Shown: in pieces, positions 5,958 to 13,070 of the stretch
How positions within the stretch are numbered: position 1 is the first letter of the stretch
Layout of the letters: each line of letters begins with the position of its first letter
DNA from: JAVBQU01 sp031548675
GTDB lineage: Bacteria; Bacteroidota; Bacteroidia; Bacteroidales; P3
Length of the DNA: 13,070 nucleotides
Reading direction: 5' to 3'
NCBI GenBank assembly: GCA_031548675.1
Contig: JAVBQU010000003.1
Location: forward strand, 1-13,070
Program-made: the position numbers and the translations under genes
Notes under the pieces: model-generated
Databases searched by the model: none
What the model was told of the DNA's origin: nothing
The model's input: the letters and a program-made list of their open reading frames with translations, nothing else

Positions 5958-7181
5958 ATGGAAAATTGGAAAAAAGTTTTTAGTATAATATGGACAGGCC
6001 AGTTCTTGTCTATACTCAGTAGTATTATCGTTAATTTTGCTATTATTTTATGGATAAGTATTGAAACAGGTTCGGCTGAAATGCTGGCTTATGCCGCTAT
6101 TGCCGGAATGATGCCTCAAGCTCTTATTGGACCTATAAGCGGTGTATTTATTGACCGTTGGAATCGTAAACGGGTTATGATGCTGGCTGACGGATTTATA
6201 GCTTTGTGTACTTTTCTACTTGCCTTATTATTTTGGTTTCATATTGCAGAAATGTGGCATATTTTTATATTATTGGCTTTACGTTCGGTAGGTTCTGCTT
6301 TTCACATGCCGGCTATGCAAGCCTCTGTGCCTTTATTAGCTCCGGAATCGCAGATGGCTCGTATTGCAGGTATTGACCAGATGATACAATCAATCGGAAA
6401 TATTGCAGGACCTGCATTAGGAGCTTTATTTATTACTATTTGGAAAATGGAATATGTGTTGCTGCTCGATGTAGCCGGAGCTCTTGTTGCATGTGTCTCT
6501 CTGTTGTTTGTACATATCCCTAATCCGAAAAAGGATATTGAAAAGGTAAAAAATATATTACTTGAAATGAAAGAGGGGATAATGGTAGTTTTAAAAAACA
6601 GAGGATTGAGTTGGATATTTTTATTTTCTATTATTGCTGTTTTCTTTATCATGCCTATTGCTGTACTTTTTCCGCTGATGACTCTTAAATATTTTTCTGG
6701 CAATGCCTTTCAAGTCAGCCTTGTCGAAGTATTGTGGGGTGCAGGGGCATTGGCAGGCGGAGCTATTATGGGAGCTAAAGTATATAATATTAATAAAGTC
6801 AAATTAGTCAATTGGATGTATATCATTTTAGGAATCACTTTTTTGCTTTCGGGTGTATTATCTCCCAACGGATTTGTTTTATTTGCTATCTTGACAACGA
6901 TAGGGGGGATTTCGGGAGCTGTATATAATTCTGCATTTACTGCTATTGTACAGGTAAATATTGATCCTAATGTTTTGGGACGTGTTTTTTCAATGTTTTA
7001 TAGCTTAAGTTTAATACCTTGTCTTGTAGGATTGATCGGCATTGGTTTTTTTGCTGACCATTTGGGCTTGACAACGTCTTTTATTGTATGCGGAGCTATT
7101 ATTACCATTATTGGTATAGTTGCGTTTATGCCATCTTCTGCATTACAAATAGATAAGCCTAAAATTAAAAATGAGGTCTAA
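5958..7181 (+). CDS. MFS transporter, DHA3 (macrolide-efflux-like) type
   Basis: 407-residue inner-membrane protein, predicted to be a proton-coupled drug or metabolite exporter with about 12 membrane segments. The first hydrophobic segments cover roughly 8-34 and 42-63. They are followed by the MFS motif A loop, GVFIDRWNRKR (62-72, Asp66, Arg67, Arg70), which identifies the superfamily. A charged cytoplasmic loop near 190-210 (NPKKDIEKVKN) divides the two six-helix halves. The wording GPISGVFIDRWNRKRVMMLADG resembles the MefA/DHA3 group, but the substrate cannot be predicted. It has a charged tail after ~395 (DKPKIKNEV). The gene stands alone: a 594-bp empty region precedes it and a strong hairpin follows. 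No matching Bacteroidetes promoter was found close upstream. Confidence 0.9.
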   Translation: MENWKKVFSIIWTGQFLSILSSIIVNFAIILWISIETGSAEMLAYAAIAGMMPQALIGPISGVFIDRWNRKRVMMLADGFIALCTFLLALLFWFHIAEMWHIFILLALRSVGSAFHMPAMQASVPLLAPESQMARIAGIDQMIQSIGNIAGPALGALFITIWKMEYVLLLDVAGALVACVSLLFVHIPNPKKDIEKVKNILLEMKEGIMVVLKNRGLSWIFLFSIIAVFFIMPIAVLFPLMTLKYFSGNAFQVSLVEVLWGAGALAGGAIMGAKVYNINKVKLVNWMYIILGITFLLSGVLSPNGFVLFAILTTIGGISGAVYNSAFTAIVQVNIDPNVLGRVFSMFYSLSLIPCLVGLIGIGFFADHLGLTTSFIVCGAIITIIGIVAFMPSSALQIDKPKIKNEV

Positions 7182-7226
7182 TATATTTAAAGATAGATGC
7201 TATACTAAACCCTACTTGAATAATCA

Positions 7227-7269
7227 AAAAAGTCCCTGCAAGTTTAAAAAAAACTTGCAGGGACTTTTT
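7227..7269. terminator. Strong bidirectional terminator between the MFS gene and the porin gene
   Basis: A perfect 19-bp stem (7227-7245 with 7251-7269) has a five-A loop. The core is AGTCCCTGCAAGTTT and its complement, flanked by an A-run on the left and a T-run on the right. It ends the MFS transcript (+) and the converging porin transcript (-), whose stop codon lies about 21 bp away. Confidence 0.93.
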
Positions 7270-7289
7270 ACTTACCTATTTTCTTTATT

Positions 7290-8423
7290 TTATATCTTAA
7301 CTCCAAACCTAAATAAGCCTACCCATGCATTGGGAAGTGATACACCTGTACTTGCAGGATTTAGTACTAATTGAAAATCGGGTTGAATATAGAAATGAGA
7401 ATTGAAATCTATTTTACAATTCAACTCAAATACAATTTCATTTTTCATATTACGTAAACAAGCTTGAGAAAAACCAATTCCGATTACATTATCAAATTTA
7501 AAAGGTAAGAATCTGCAAAAATTTAAACCTCCTCCTATATATGCATAATTTAAATTGGTTTTAAGCGGACTGCCCGAAAGTTCAACAAATGCCTGAATAT
7601 TCCGATTTTTAGCTTCATTAATTAACAAATCATGGCAGGCAATCATATAAAACCCATATTTTCTTTCATTTTCCGAAATAGCTTCTTCATTATGAGAATG
7701 GTAAAATCCGCCCATTTTATAAATTCCGGTTCCATATTTTTTATAATCTACTGTATATTGAAATTCGCTTATGCTAAGCATGCCTTCTTGTTTTGATAAT
7801 TTCCAATTTAAGTTATGTGGATTTTTTTCGAAATCAGTAGGATCTCCATCAAAAGCAGATGCTTTCCATACCCAGCTATCCGAAATATCCCATTTTAAAG
7901 TCAATCCCAAAGCGGTAATAGGAAAAATTGGAGCAGGAATATTACTTGAAATTGTGGGAGGTACACCAAAAGAACTATTTAGATAATATCCCGCATGGTC
8001 GCACACCACATATTCTACATTCAAATCTTGTATACCTGCTGTAACTTCAAAGTTATCAAATTTTTGTCTGAACCAAAATTCTTGTAAATAGGTATGATTT
8101 CCTGCTTCAATGTTTGATAAGCCTTGAAAATCTCCTATCAAATCTTGAGTTGCCATGCCTCCATGGGTATTCGAAGCATTAATAAATAGGCTTCCTCCTT
8201 TCCATAGTTTTTTAAAGCCATCTGTATTTAGTTCTGCAGTTAAATGTAGTAATCCTAAATAAGTTGTTCTGGTTTTAATACCGCCTTTAAAATTTGATAC
8301 GACATCCCCTGTATAAGATGCCCCTAGTGTAACGGGGTGAAGCGTGTCTCCTTCTGCATGCACAGAAACAAAACTTATGGTTAGTATAATGCCTAATATA
8401 ATTTGGATAATATGATGTTTCAT
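7290..8423 (-). CDS. OprB-type carbohydrate porin
   Basis: Outer-membrane beta-barrel of the OprB/carbohydrate-selective porin family, which lets sugars diffuse into the periplasm. The 377-residue protein starts with a signal peptide (1-23, cut after VHA). The mature protein begins with GDTLHPVTLGASYTGD and continues as alternating strands. Landmarks are the N-terminal NFKGGIKTRTTYLGLLHLTAELNTD block, LQEFWFRQKFDNFEVTAGIQDLN with a following FGVPPTISSNIPAPIFP segment, a middle SAFDGDP, and near the end FYIQPDFQLVLNPASTG. These three regions are characteristic of the family. The protein ends in a strand (WVGLFRFGVKI), as barrel proteins do. It is a single-gene unit between a terminator (7227-7269) and the gap before rnhB. 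I see no consensus promoter. Sugar specificity is not predictable from sequence. Confidence 0.88.
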   Translation of the reverse strand: MKHHIIQIILGIILTISFVSVHAEGDTLHPVTLGASYTGDVVSNFKGGIKTRTTYLGLLHLTAELNTDGFKKLWKGGSLFINASNTHGGMATQDLIGDFQGLSNIEAGNHTYLQEFWFRQKFDNFEVTAGIQDLNVEYVVCDHAGYYLNSSFGVPPTISSNIPAPIFPITALGLTLKWDISDSWVWKASAFDGDPTDFEKNPHNLNWKLSKQEGMLSISEFQYTVDYKKYGTGIYKMGGFYHSHNEEAISENERKYGFYMIACHDLLINEAKNRNIQAFVELSGSPLKTNLNYAYIGGGLNFCRFLPFKFDNVIGIGFSQACLRNMKNEIVFELNCKIDFNSHFYIQPDFQLVLNPASTGVSLPNAWVGLFRFGVKI

Positions 8424-8544
8424 ATTTATAGTTTATCTGAATCAAAAATGTTGGTGCAAAATTCAAATAAATTGATAGTATGAGCAATCACATTATGTAG
8501 TGATATTCTAAACTAAGTTTTTAAGGAAAAAAAATAGAGGAAAG

Positions 8545-9141
8545 TTAAAAATCTAATTTCAACTGTTCGGTCATATTGAATGTGAGCCTGTGGTAAGAAG
8601 AAGTTCCATGTTCGGCTACTGCTCTTTTATGGACAAGTGTCGGATAACCTTTATTTTCATTCCATTTATAGTGAGGGTATTCGGAATGTATTTGTGCCAT
8701 AAAATCATCGCGGTAGGTTTTGGCTAATATAGATGCCGCTGCAATTGATAAATACTTTCCATCGCCTTTTACAATACATTGATGGGGTATTTGTGTTTGA
8801 TTCTTAAAGCGGTTTCCGTCTATCAAAAGTAATTCCGGCTTTAATTTAAGCTGTTCTATGGCTTTGTGCATCGATAAATAGGATGCGTTTAAAATGTTTA
8901 TTTTATCTATCTCGTAATTATCAACCGAGGCTACGGCATAATCCAGCGCATCTTTTAAAATAATCTCCCTTAAAGCCATTCGCTGTTTATGCGATAGCTT
9001 TTTTGAATCGTTCAGTAATTCGTTTTGGTAATTTTTAGGCAAGATAACAGCGGCGGCAAAAACCGGACCGGCAATACACCCCCGTCCGGCTTCGTCGCAG
9101 CCTGCTTCTGTTAAATCTGTAGTAAACTGAGATAATAACAT
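8545..9141 (-). CDS. rnhB: Ribonuclease HII
   Basis: Cytoplasmic endonuclease that cuts the RNA strand of RNA:DNA hybrids and removes single ribonucleotides misincorporated in DNA, using Mg2+ or Mn2+. The 198-residue length is normal. The hallmark CDEAGRG block is at 15-21 (Asp16, Glu17). The other catalytic acids fit Asp108 in LLIDGN and the Asp in the KGDGKYLSIAAASILAKTYRDD region (127-146). The C-terminal part has the NKGYPTLVHKRAVAEHGTSSYHR segment that shapes the substrate pocket. It lies 95 bp downstream of the PLP-enzyme gene in the same direction. That gap contains degenerate repeats rather than a recognisable terminator, so read-through transcription is possible. Confidence 0.97.
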   Translation of the reverse strand: MLLSQFTTDLTEAGCDEAGRGCIAGPVFAAAVILPKNYQNELLNDSKKLSHKQRMALREIILKDALDYAVASVDNYEIDKINILNASYLSMHKAIEQLKLKPELLLIDGNRFKNQTQIPHQCIVKGDGKYLSIAAASILAKTYRDDFMAQIHSEYPHYKWNENKGYPTLVHKRAVAEHGTSSYHRLTFNMTEQLKLDF

Positions 9142-9146
9142 TTTTG

Positions 9147-9236
9147 TGAACTATGAACGATAGATGATAAACTATGGATTCTAAGTTACCATGATATTCG
9201 AATCACTCAAAAAAGTTCATCGTTTATAATTCGTCA
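9147..9236. repeat. Degenerate GAAC / GATGA / ATAAAC / CTATG repeat region
   Basis: At 9148-9176 the plus strand has GAACTATGAACGATAG then ATGATAAACTATGG. At 9215-9235 the minus strand has similar words (GACGAATTATAAACGATGAAC). The two blocks are in opposite orientation, so partial pairing is possible (for example ATAAAC with GTTTAT). It fills the gap between the PLP-enzyme gene and rnhB. It resembles low-complexity intergenic wording more than a defined terminator. Confidence 0.4.
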
Positions 9237-10439
9237 TTAAATATATTTCAGTTCTTTCAAGCAATCATGAATGATATTGAAAGTACGTTCGATGTCGTTA
9301 TCTAAACCAACAGAGAAACGGATTAAACCTTCGGACATACCCATTTCTTTTTGTATATCTTCGGGAACTTCTGATGAAGTGCTTTTACCTGAATTGCTAA
9401 ATAAAGTTTTGAAATATCCTAAACTTACAGCTAAATATCCTACGCCGCGTTTTTCCATCAATTCCATTAATGTATTGGCTTTATCAGCAGTTTTTAAATC
9501 AATGGCAATCATACCGCCAAATCCGAATTCCGCATTCATCAAAGTCTTTAATAATTGATGGTCTCTATGGTTAGGCATACCGGGGTAGTTGCAAGTCAAG
9601 CCTATTTCTTGAAAGCGTTTAGCTAAATACAATGCATTATGGCTATGTTGTTTCATACGGATATGCAAGGTATGCATATTTTTCAGGATGCTTGATGAAC
9701 GCAATGGGTCTAACACAGGACCTAAAAGCATAGCTGTACCTGTATTTACATCGATTAAGCTGTTGATGTATTCTGCCGAACCGCAGATAGCTCCGGCTAC
9801 ACAATCGTTTTTTCCATTGATAAATTTAGTCATAGAATATACTACAACATCAGCACCATGAGCCATAGGGCTTACAATCATAGGGGTAAAAGTATTATCT
9901 ACAATTAATTTAGCTCCTACGGAATGTGCTATTTGAGATAATGCGGGCAAATCGGAAATCAAAAGCAAAGGGTTGCTCATGGTTTCTGTGTAAACTACCT
10001 TGGTGTTGGGTTTTACAGCTTTACGAACAGCTTCGGTATTGGTGGTATCTACAAAGGTAACTTCTATACCGAATTTACCTATATAATTGCTCAAGAATGC
10101 AAAAGTACCACCGTAGATAGTCATACTGGCAACAATATGATCACCCGTTTTTACTTCATGCAGCAATGCGCATGTGATGGCTCCCATACCTGATGCTGTT
10201 ACCCATGCAGATTCAGTTCCTTCCATAGCTGCCAAAGCATCTGCTAAGTATTTATTGCTGGGATTCCAATGGCGGGAATATAAAAAACAGCCCTCTGTGT
10301 TACCTTGAAAAGTATCAGTCATGGTTTGGGCTTGCATAAAGGTAAATGTTGCCGAATCGGTAATGGATGGATTTACATCTCCAAATTCTCCAAATTGAAG
10401 CAAATCTTGAATATTGCTTGCCGGATCAAATTTTTTCAT
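9237..10439 (-). CDS. PLP-dependent Cys/Met metabolism enzyme (methionine gamma-lyase / cystathionine gamma-synthase family)
   Basis: Cytoplasmic fold-type I PLP enzyme of the transsulfuration family, acting on sulfur amino acids or O-acyl-homoserine. The 400 residues have the expected motifs. YSRHWNPSN (54-62) supplies the phosphate-binding Tyr and Arg from the neighbouring subunit, and SGMGA is at 83-87. Tyr109 stacks on PLP, Asp181 pairs with the pyridine nitrogen, and SMTKFING places the Schiff-base lysine at Lys205. FSNSGKSTSSEVP near 365-377 and GLIRFSVGLDN further on are the usual C-terminal substrate segments. Gly111 stands where true methionine gamma-lyases have a key cysteine (P. 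putida Cys116), so gamma-lyase activity on methionine is uncertain. Synthesis, sulfhydrylation or cystathionine cleavage remain possible. A promoter-like box and palindrome precede it at 10487-10508. Confidence 0.93.
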   Translation of the reverse strand: MKKFDPASNIQDLLQFGEFGDVNPSITDSATFTFMQAQTMTDTFQGNTEGCFLYSRHWNPSNKYLADALAAMEGTESAWVTASGMGAITCALLHEVKTGDHIVASMTIYGGTFAFLSNYIGKFGIEVTFVDTTNTEAVRKAVKPNTKVVYTETMSNPLLLISDLPALSQIAHSVGAKLIVDNTFTPMIVSPMAHGADVVVYSMTKFINGKNDCVAGAICGSAEYINSLIDVNTGTAMLLGPVLDPLRSSSILKNMHTLHIRMKQHSHNALYLAKRFQEIGLTCNYPGMPNHRDHQLLKTLMNAEFGFGGMIAIDLKTADKANTLMELMEKRGVGYLAVSLGYFKTLFSNSGKSTSSEVPEDIQKEMGMSEGLIRFSVGLDNDIERTFNIIHDCLKELKYI

Positions 10440-10486
10440 TGAATATTTTTTAATGATTTATATATGTATTATTTAATAATGTATGC

Positions 10487-10500
10487 CCATATTTATATGG
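10487..10500. promoter_or_regulatory. Palindrome CCATAT-TT-ATATGG at the presumed transcription start of the PLP-enzyme gene
   Basis: A perfect 6-bp dyad directly abuts the minus-strand -7 box (10501-10508). The predicted start of transcription (about 10495) falls inside it. This is a typical repressor position. The arms are the same hexamers as in the dyad at 5709-5725, in the opposite order. Confidence 0.4.
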
Positions 10501-10508
10501 CAAAGATA
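10501..10508 (-). promoter_or_regulatory. Bacteroidetes-type -7 box (TATCTTTG) for the PLP-enzyme gene
   Basis: The minus strand reads TATCTTTG, 62 bp upstream of the ATG at 10439. The nearest upstream TTTG on that strand is at 10535-10538, a gap of 26 bp, longer than usual, so a proper -33 box is not secured. Confidence 0.5.
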
Positions 10509-10620
10509 CAAAAAGAATAAGAAAGCAGCGGTAACAAAATAATAAGATATTGGAAAACAAAAACGATGTATTCTAAGAAGTCATCAATTTTTGTCAGGAT
10601 TGTTACAGGTACACATCATG

Positions 10621-10667
10621 ACGTAAAGAAAAAGCCGCCTCATCATGAGGCGGCTTTTTCTTTACGT
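10621..10667. terminator. 47-nt perfect palindromic terminator
   Basis: Arms of 23 bases (10621-10643 and 10645-10667) are perfectly complementary around a single C at 10644. The GC-rich core AAGCCGCCTCA is flanked by AAAGAAAA / TTTTCTTT tracts, giving a T-rich tail on either strand. It lies 13 bp after the stop of the Hc1-like gene (minus strand), which it must terminate. It would also stop any plus-strand transcript. Confidence 0.92.
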
Positions 10668-10679
10668 GCTTAGAAATTC

Positions 10680-10856
10680 TTAATTTTTTCCGGCTTCTAC
10701 TGATACTTTTCTAAAATCTTTCATCAACTTGCTCAATTCCAAAGCTGATTTACGAGCGCGAGTTCCGGCTGCTTTGTTTCCTTTTTCTACTTGTTGTGCT
10801 GCTTCTTTTGAAAATGCTTCAAATTCTGCATGAATTTTTTCTACTAATTCTTTCAT
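10680..10856 (-). CDS. Hc1-like (histone H1-like) DNA-binding protein
   Basis: Small basic nucleoid-associated protein resembling the Hc1 histone-like family, short versions of which are common in Bacteroidetes. They probably bind DNA or help pack the nucleoid. The 58 residues run MKELVEKIHAEFEAFSKEAAQ, then KGNKAAGTRARKSALELSKLM, ending DFRKVSVEAGKN; the KAAGTRARK and LMKDFRKVS blocks are the family signature. I chose the ATG at 10856 over a possible one at 10886. The family starts at MKEL, and the -7 box at 10884-10891 overlaps the earlier ATG, so that codon would not be transcribed. It has its own promoter and its own strong terminator (10621-10667), which suggests an abundant, independently expressed protein. 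Confidence 0.92.
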   Translation of the reverse strand: MKELVEKIHAEFEAFSKEAAQQVEKGNKAAGTRARKSALELSKLMKDFRKVSVEAGKN

Positions 10857-10883
10857 GAGTGTTTTACTTTTTAAATTAAACCA

Positions 10884-10891
10884 CAAAAGTA
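10884..10891 (-). promoter_or_regulatory. Bacteroidetes-type -7 box (TACTTTTG) for the Hc1-like gene
   Basis: The minus strand reads TACTTTTG, fitting TAnnTTTG, 28 bp upstream of the chosen ATG at 10856. It overlaps the alternative upstream ATG at 10886 and thereby decides the start. No clear -33 element. Confidence 0.5.
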
Positions 10892-10970
10892 GCTATAATT
10901 CTTGAAAAGAGAAATATTTTACTGCAAATTTTCCAGATAAATTTTTTATAATTGATAACTACTTCACCAC

Positions 10971-10997
10971 CCAGTCTAGTTGCCTGTTCCAGACTGG
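10971..10997. terminator. Possible weak hairpin after the rhamnosidase gene
   Basis: CCAGTCT (10971-10977) pairs with AGACTGG (10991-10997) across a 13-nt loop, 14 bp past the rhamnosidase stop. A T-run follows only on the plus strand (TTTTATT), while the gene is on the minus strand, so it is a poor intrinsic terminator for that gene. It may act only as a transcript-end hairpin. Confidence 0.35.
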
Positions 10998-11010
10998 TTT
11001 TATTCGGTAT

Positions 11011-13070
11011 TTACTTTTTGACTTCCCATTTCCATTTTCCCTCAGGCACTATAAATTGAGGCATGCCTGTATGGGTATCGGCATATAATGCTATCTGCTT
11101 TTGAGCAATAAAATTTCCATTTTGAAAAACAAGCTTTCCATTAACCTTAATCGATTTACAAGATTTCAAATCAGGCAAAGCAATGATGGTAGTTGCCGGA
11201 ACCGTACATTCCAAAATAAAAGTTTTTTGCGTATTTAGAAACGAAGATTTTATCAAACCCTTTACAGAAGGAACCGCCACAGAAGCTTTTACTAAATTTC
11301 CCGGTTGCGGAGCTATCAAAATGGTATCATATGCCTTAGCCCAAGGAGCAATCCCGCAGACATAATGCGAAAGCAAAGGCAGGCATCCCGCACTATACCC
11401 ATGATTTACCGTGCCACCCCCAAAACCTGCTTTGCCGATACCCCAGCCCTCAAACAAGGTCGTATAATCCCGATGATTCACCATATACGCAAAACGTTTG
11501 CGCATCCTTTCCAAAGCATATTCCCCTTCACCCATCTTAAACAAGGCTTCCAACACAAAACGCTCCATAAAAGGACTCGCATTTTCTTGATTTTTAAAAA
11601 TCAGCATCAAAGCCTCGTATTTATTCGTATCCGCTAATCCGGATAATATTGCCAACGCCTGCACCCGTTCATCCGGCTGTCCCTTATAATCCAAACTTTG
11701 GTAATATTTGCCATTCCAAAACACCTGGTTAAACGCCTGCTTATAATTGGTCAATAAATTCCGATACACAGCCATATCCTCCGTTCGATTCAGCTCACAA
11801 GCCATATGATACACCCCCTGCAAAGCCAGATAGTACCAGGCATTATCCAATAATTTCACATCCTTATTATCACCCCAATCCCCCCACGACCAGCCGCCTT
11901 GGCGGTATTTTATAGTACCATTATAATCCAATGTCCACACATTCAAGTATCTTTTTACAGCCTCATACACATCAGAGATAGTCTGCTTATCTCCGGTATA
12001 TTGATAATAAGACCAGAAACCATAATAGCCGACCCCTGCCAATATCTGTCCCGGCAGTTCCTGATCCCAGTTGCCTGGGATGGGAGAATACAAAACCTCA
12101 TTCTTACGCTGCCAGTTTACCAGCTCATACATGCCTTTCCTGCATAAAGCATAGCAATTCGTGTCAAAAGCATAAAAAGCCGTCATCAGTTCATTTACCT
12201 CATCACCCCACCATTGCGCCCGTTCCCGGTCAGGACAATCCATATACGTATCCCGCATATTTACATAAACCGTCCGTCTTGATTTTTCCCAGAGCGTATT
12301 CAAAAAGGGATCGCTGCAATCAAACGAACCCGCAAATTCCGTGTTATAGCCTGTTTCCCGATACTGTACTTTAGGAGCTTTCATGCCTTTGGGAAAAATA
12401 TAATACACCCTATGTCCATTGAGCCAGCCCAAGCTCTCATAGGTCTGCTTTCCTTTTTGGGTAATATATTCCGCCCGGAGATTGATTTCTCCCCCGCCAA
12501 CCGTATTATCCGTATTTATGTAAATAAGTTTTCCCGAATCCGCCTCCATTGTAAATATAGGGGTAATCTGGCAGTTATAAGGAAGATAAGCTATCAAGGT
12601 ATCATAGGCTTTTCCCTGCCTGAGTTCCGTTTTTACATAATTTTGGATTCCATAATTTTTCCACTGCGGAATAGGACGCTTAACCAAGTTATTCCAAGGA
12701 GAAGCCTGCTCCTTTCCCAAAGAAACCGAAGCAGAAAATCCGTTTTTTACAGCCTCATACTCTTTTTGGTACCAGCCTACTAAATCCTTATTGGCATTGA
12801 ACCTTAGATTGGCTTCACAATGTCTGAAGTTCGGACGTGGAATCCCCGCCCGCTCATAAGCCGGATGGATGCGGGAGAGCCAGGTCGTATCACTTACAAT
12901 ACTAATATCATTTCCAACTGCTTCAAAAAACAGGGCGGCTCTGCCGCTGTTCTTATGCGAAAAACCATCCTTACCAAAATGCCACAGCAAAACCGCTATG
13001 GTATTTTTCCCCTTATTCAGATAGGGTGCAATATCAAGAAAATCACAATAGGAGTCGAGGGGCGTAGGCC
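11011..13070 (-). CDS. GH78 alpha-L-rhamnosidase, 5' end cut off by window edge
   Basis: Inverting glycoside hydrolase that removes terminal alpha-L-rhamnose from plant or microbial glycans, probably in the periplasm or at the cell surface. The open frame runs past the right edge; I read 26 more codons beyond the TTG at 12990 (ending ..YLNKGKNTIAV) without a start or signal peptide, so at least 685 residues are present. The N-terminal beta domains come first. The (alpha/alpha)6 barrel then begins near MRDTYMDCPDRERAQWWGD; Asp, Glu (+5) and Asp (+12) in that block match the catalytic set Asp567/Glu572/Asp579 of Bacillus RhaB. The general base fits the Glu in TTLFEGW, followed by VNHGYSAG. A C-terminal beta-sandwich (IAPQPGNLVKASVAVPSVKG) closes the protein. 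No SusC/SusD genes are adjacent inside the window. Confidence 0.95.
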   Translation of the reverse strand, partial: PTPLDSYCDFLDIAPYLNKGKNTIAVLLWHFGKDGFSHKNSGRAALFFEAVGNDISIVSDTTWLSRIHPAYERAGIPRPNFRHCEANLRFNANKDLVGWYQKEYEAVKNGFSASVSLGKEQASPWNNLVKRPIPQWKNYGIQNYVKTELRQGKAYDTLIAYLPYNCQITPIFTMEADSGKLIYINTDNTVGGGEINLRAEYITQKGKQTYESLGWLNGHRVYYIFPKGMKAPKVQYRETGYNTEFAGSFDCSDPFLNTLWEKSRRTVYVNMRDTYMDCPDRERAQWWGDEVNELMTAFYAFDTNCYALCRKGMYELVNWQRKNEVLYSPIPGNWDQELPGQILAGVGYYGFWSYYQYTGDKQTISDVYEAVKRYLNVWTLDYNGTIKYRQGGWSWGDWGDNKDVKLLDNAWYYLALQGVYHMACELNRTEDMAVYRNLLTNYKQAFNQVFWNGKYYQSLDYKGQPDERVQALAILSGLADTNKYEALMLIFKNQENASPFMERFVLEALFKMGEGEYALERMRKRFAYMVNHRDYTTLFEGWGIGKAGFGGGTVNHGYSAGCLPLLSHYVCGIAPWAKAYDTILIAPQPGNLVKASVAVPSVKGLIKSSFLNTQKTFILECTVPATTIIALPDLKSCKSIKVNGKLVFQNGNFIAQKQIALYADTHTGMPQFIVPEGKWKWEVKK

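Noticed and set aside
6302..6703. 133-residue minus-strand reading frame inside the MFS gene
   Set aside because: Shadow frame; no homology pattern, while the plus-strand frame has MFS motif A and regular membrane segments.
10680..10886. 68-residue version of the Hc1-like protein
   Set aside because: The extra ten residues do not fit the family and their ATG overlaps the -7 box.
12412..12783. 123-residue plus-strand reading frame inside the rhamnosidase gene
   Set aside because: Shadow of the GH78 coding sequence; no recognisable domain.

Overview
The window looks like chromosomal DNA of a Bacteroidetes bacterium, most likely of the order Bacteroidales. The evidence is the AT-rich sequence, repeated TAnnTTTG-type promoter -7 boxes (several read TATCTTTG), weak or absent Shine-Dalgarno sequences, an Hc1-type histone-like protein, a PPi-type phosphofructokinase, and protein sequences that resemble Bacteroidales versions throughout. 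All eleven genes whose 3' end lies inside the window stop with TAA. The exact genus cannot be read from the sequence.

Layout, left to right. (1) 1-1735, minus strand: a cyclophilin-type peptidyl-prolyl isomerase with an N-terminal export signal, followed by the 5' part of pheS, which runs off the left edge. The gap between them holds a short degenerate CACTGAGGA/CACAGAG repeat. (2) 1773-3850, plus strand: a divergent promoter region, a small Ig-like lipoprotein, a small zinc-ribbon protein, a terminator whose T-run doubles as the next promoter's -7 box, and a PPi-type 6-phosphofructokinase. (3) 3867-3906: a bidirectional terminator shared with the convergent dnaA. (4) 3924-5363, minus strand: dnaA, complete in every domain but broken by one in-frame TGA where the family normally has glycine. 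(5) 5364-5957: a gene-free, very AT-rich 594-bp stretch with a perfect 17-bp inverted repeat, a smaller dyad and two minus-strand promoter-like boxes that could serve dnaA. (6) 5958-7181, plus strand: an MFS exporter, ending at a bidirectional hairpin terminator. (7) 7290-8423, minus: an OprB-type outer-membrane porin. (8) 8545-10439, minus: a PLP-dependent transsulfuration-family enzyme followed by rnhB (RNase HII). (9) 10621-10856: a 47-nt perfect palindromic terminator and the Hc1-like nucleoid protein. (10) 11011 to the right edge, minus: a GH78 alpha-L-rhamnosidase without its 5' end.

Most of this is housekeeping: translation (pheS), protein folding, glycolysis/gluconeogenesis, replication initiation, RNA:DNA hybrid repair, sulfur amino-acid metabolism and nucleoid packing. 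The accessory layer is a carbohydrate lifestyle (rhamnosidase, porin, exporter). I found no defence system, CRISPR array, prophage, transposase, rRNA or tRNA. The most notable observation is the interrupted dnaA, next to the unusual structured intergenic region upstream of it. I see no convincing new multi-gene system.
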